Assembly: GCA_913057435.1 (NCBI GenBank)
Contig: CAJXNY010000009.1
Span: 55,917-119,916, forward strand
Origin: an uncultured Oceanospirillaceae bacterium
GTDB taxonomy: Bacteria > Pseudomonadota > Gammaproteobacteria > Pseudomonadales > Balneatricaceae
Length of the DNA: 64,000 bases
Reading direction: 5' to 3'
Shown here: in pieces, positions 63,949 to 64,000 of the stretch
How the letters are laid out: each line of letters begins with the position of its first letter
Numbering within the stretch: position 1 is the stretch's first letter
Position numbers and translations under genes: made by a program
The notes under the pieces: model-generated
Told to the model about the DNA's origin: nothing
Database searches by the model: none
Seen by the model: only the letters and a program-made list of their open reading frames with translations

Positions 63949-64000
<52 letters not shown>

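Overview
The window looks like the chromosome of a marine gammaproteobacterium of the Oceanospirillaceae type (Marinobacterium, Neptunomonas or Amphritea relatives). The reasons are the Pseudomonas-like order ubiG-mupP-yciK / gyrA-serC-pheA-tyrA::aroA-cmk-rpsA-ihfB-lapAB-pyrF, the TRAP transporter, the PomAB-type stator, the quinone-linked Dld and the moderate GC content. The placement is inferred from protein similarity and gene order, not from a phylogeny.

Layout. 1-2.9 kb: tail of a C-P lyase operon (phnK partial, phnL, phnM, phnN) with dispersed palindromic repeats between the genes. 2.9-5.1 kb: ubiG-mupP-yciK on the minus strand. 5.3-18.1 kb: housekeeping block gyrA, serC, pheA, tyrA-aroA fusion, cmk, rpsA, ihfB, lapA, lapB, pyrF and a ComEA-like protein. 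18.2-25.9 kb: permease, stress protein, then a lactate module (dld, TRAP dctPQM, GntR regulator) with two identical palindromic operators in the divergent promoter. 26.3-30.9 kb: aceE-aceF (pyruvate dehydrogenase E1 and E2) behind a different pair of palindromes. 31.1-32.2 kb: a J-domain-like gene split by a CAGG tetranucleotide repeat.

32.4-50.8 kb is the accessory region and the most interesting part. It holds a LysR regulator, an aspartase fused to a cyclic-nucleotide-binding-like domain, an aldehyde dehydrogenase, a class III aminotransferase, an APC permease, an M20 deacylase, a stand-alone cNMP-like protein, a flavin monooxygenase, a Rid-family protein lacking the usual catalytic Arg, a DUF1028 protein and a Gcw_chp outer-membrane protein. 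Five separate promoters, plus a weaker sixth in front of the LysR gene, carry the same bipartite element: a 19-bp near-palindrome, exactly 11 bp, then an AT-rich 13-mer. It has the same orientation relative to each gene. I read this as one LysR-controlled catabolic regulon for an amino or N-acyl compound that I could not match to a described pathway. A second LysR/EamA/histidinol-dehydrogenase-paralogue module sits inside the region and lacks the element.

51-64 kb returns to core genes: creA; an HBM-type chemoreceptor behind four tandem Pho-box-like repeats; ppa, fbp, mpl, ubiX, tsaB, uppP, rsmJ, slyX; a membrane-anchored cold-shock-domain protein; a DUF72 protein; pomA-pomB-PilZ; and the start of an initiator tRNA gene cut by the window end. 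No CRISPR array, rRNA, prophage or insertion sequence was seen.
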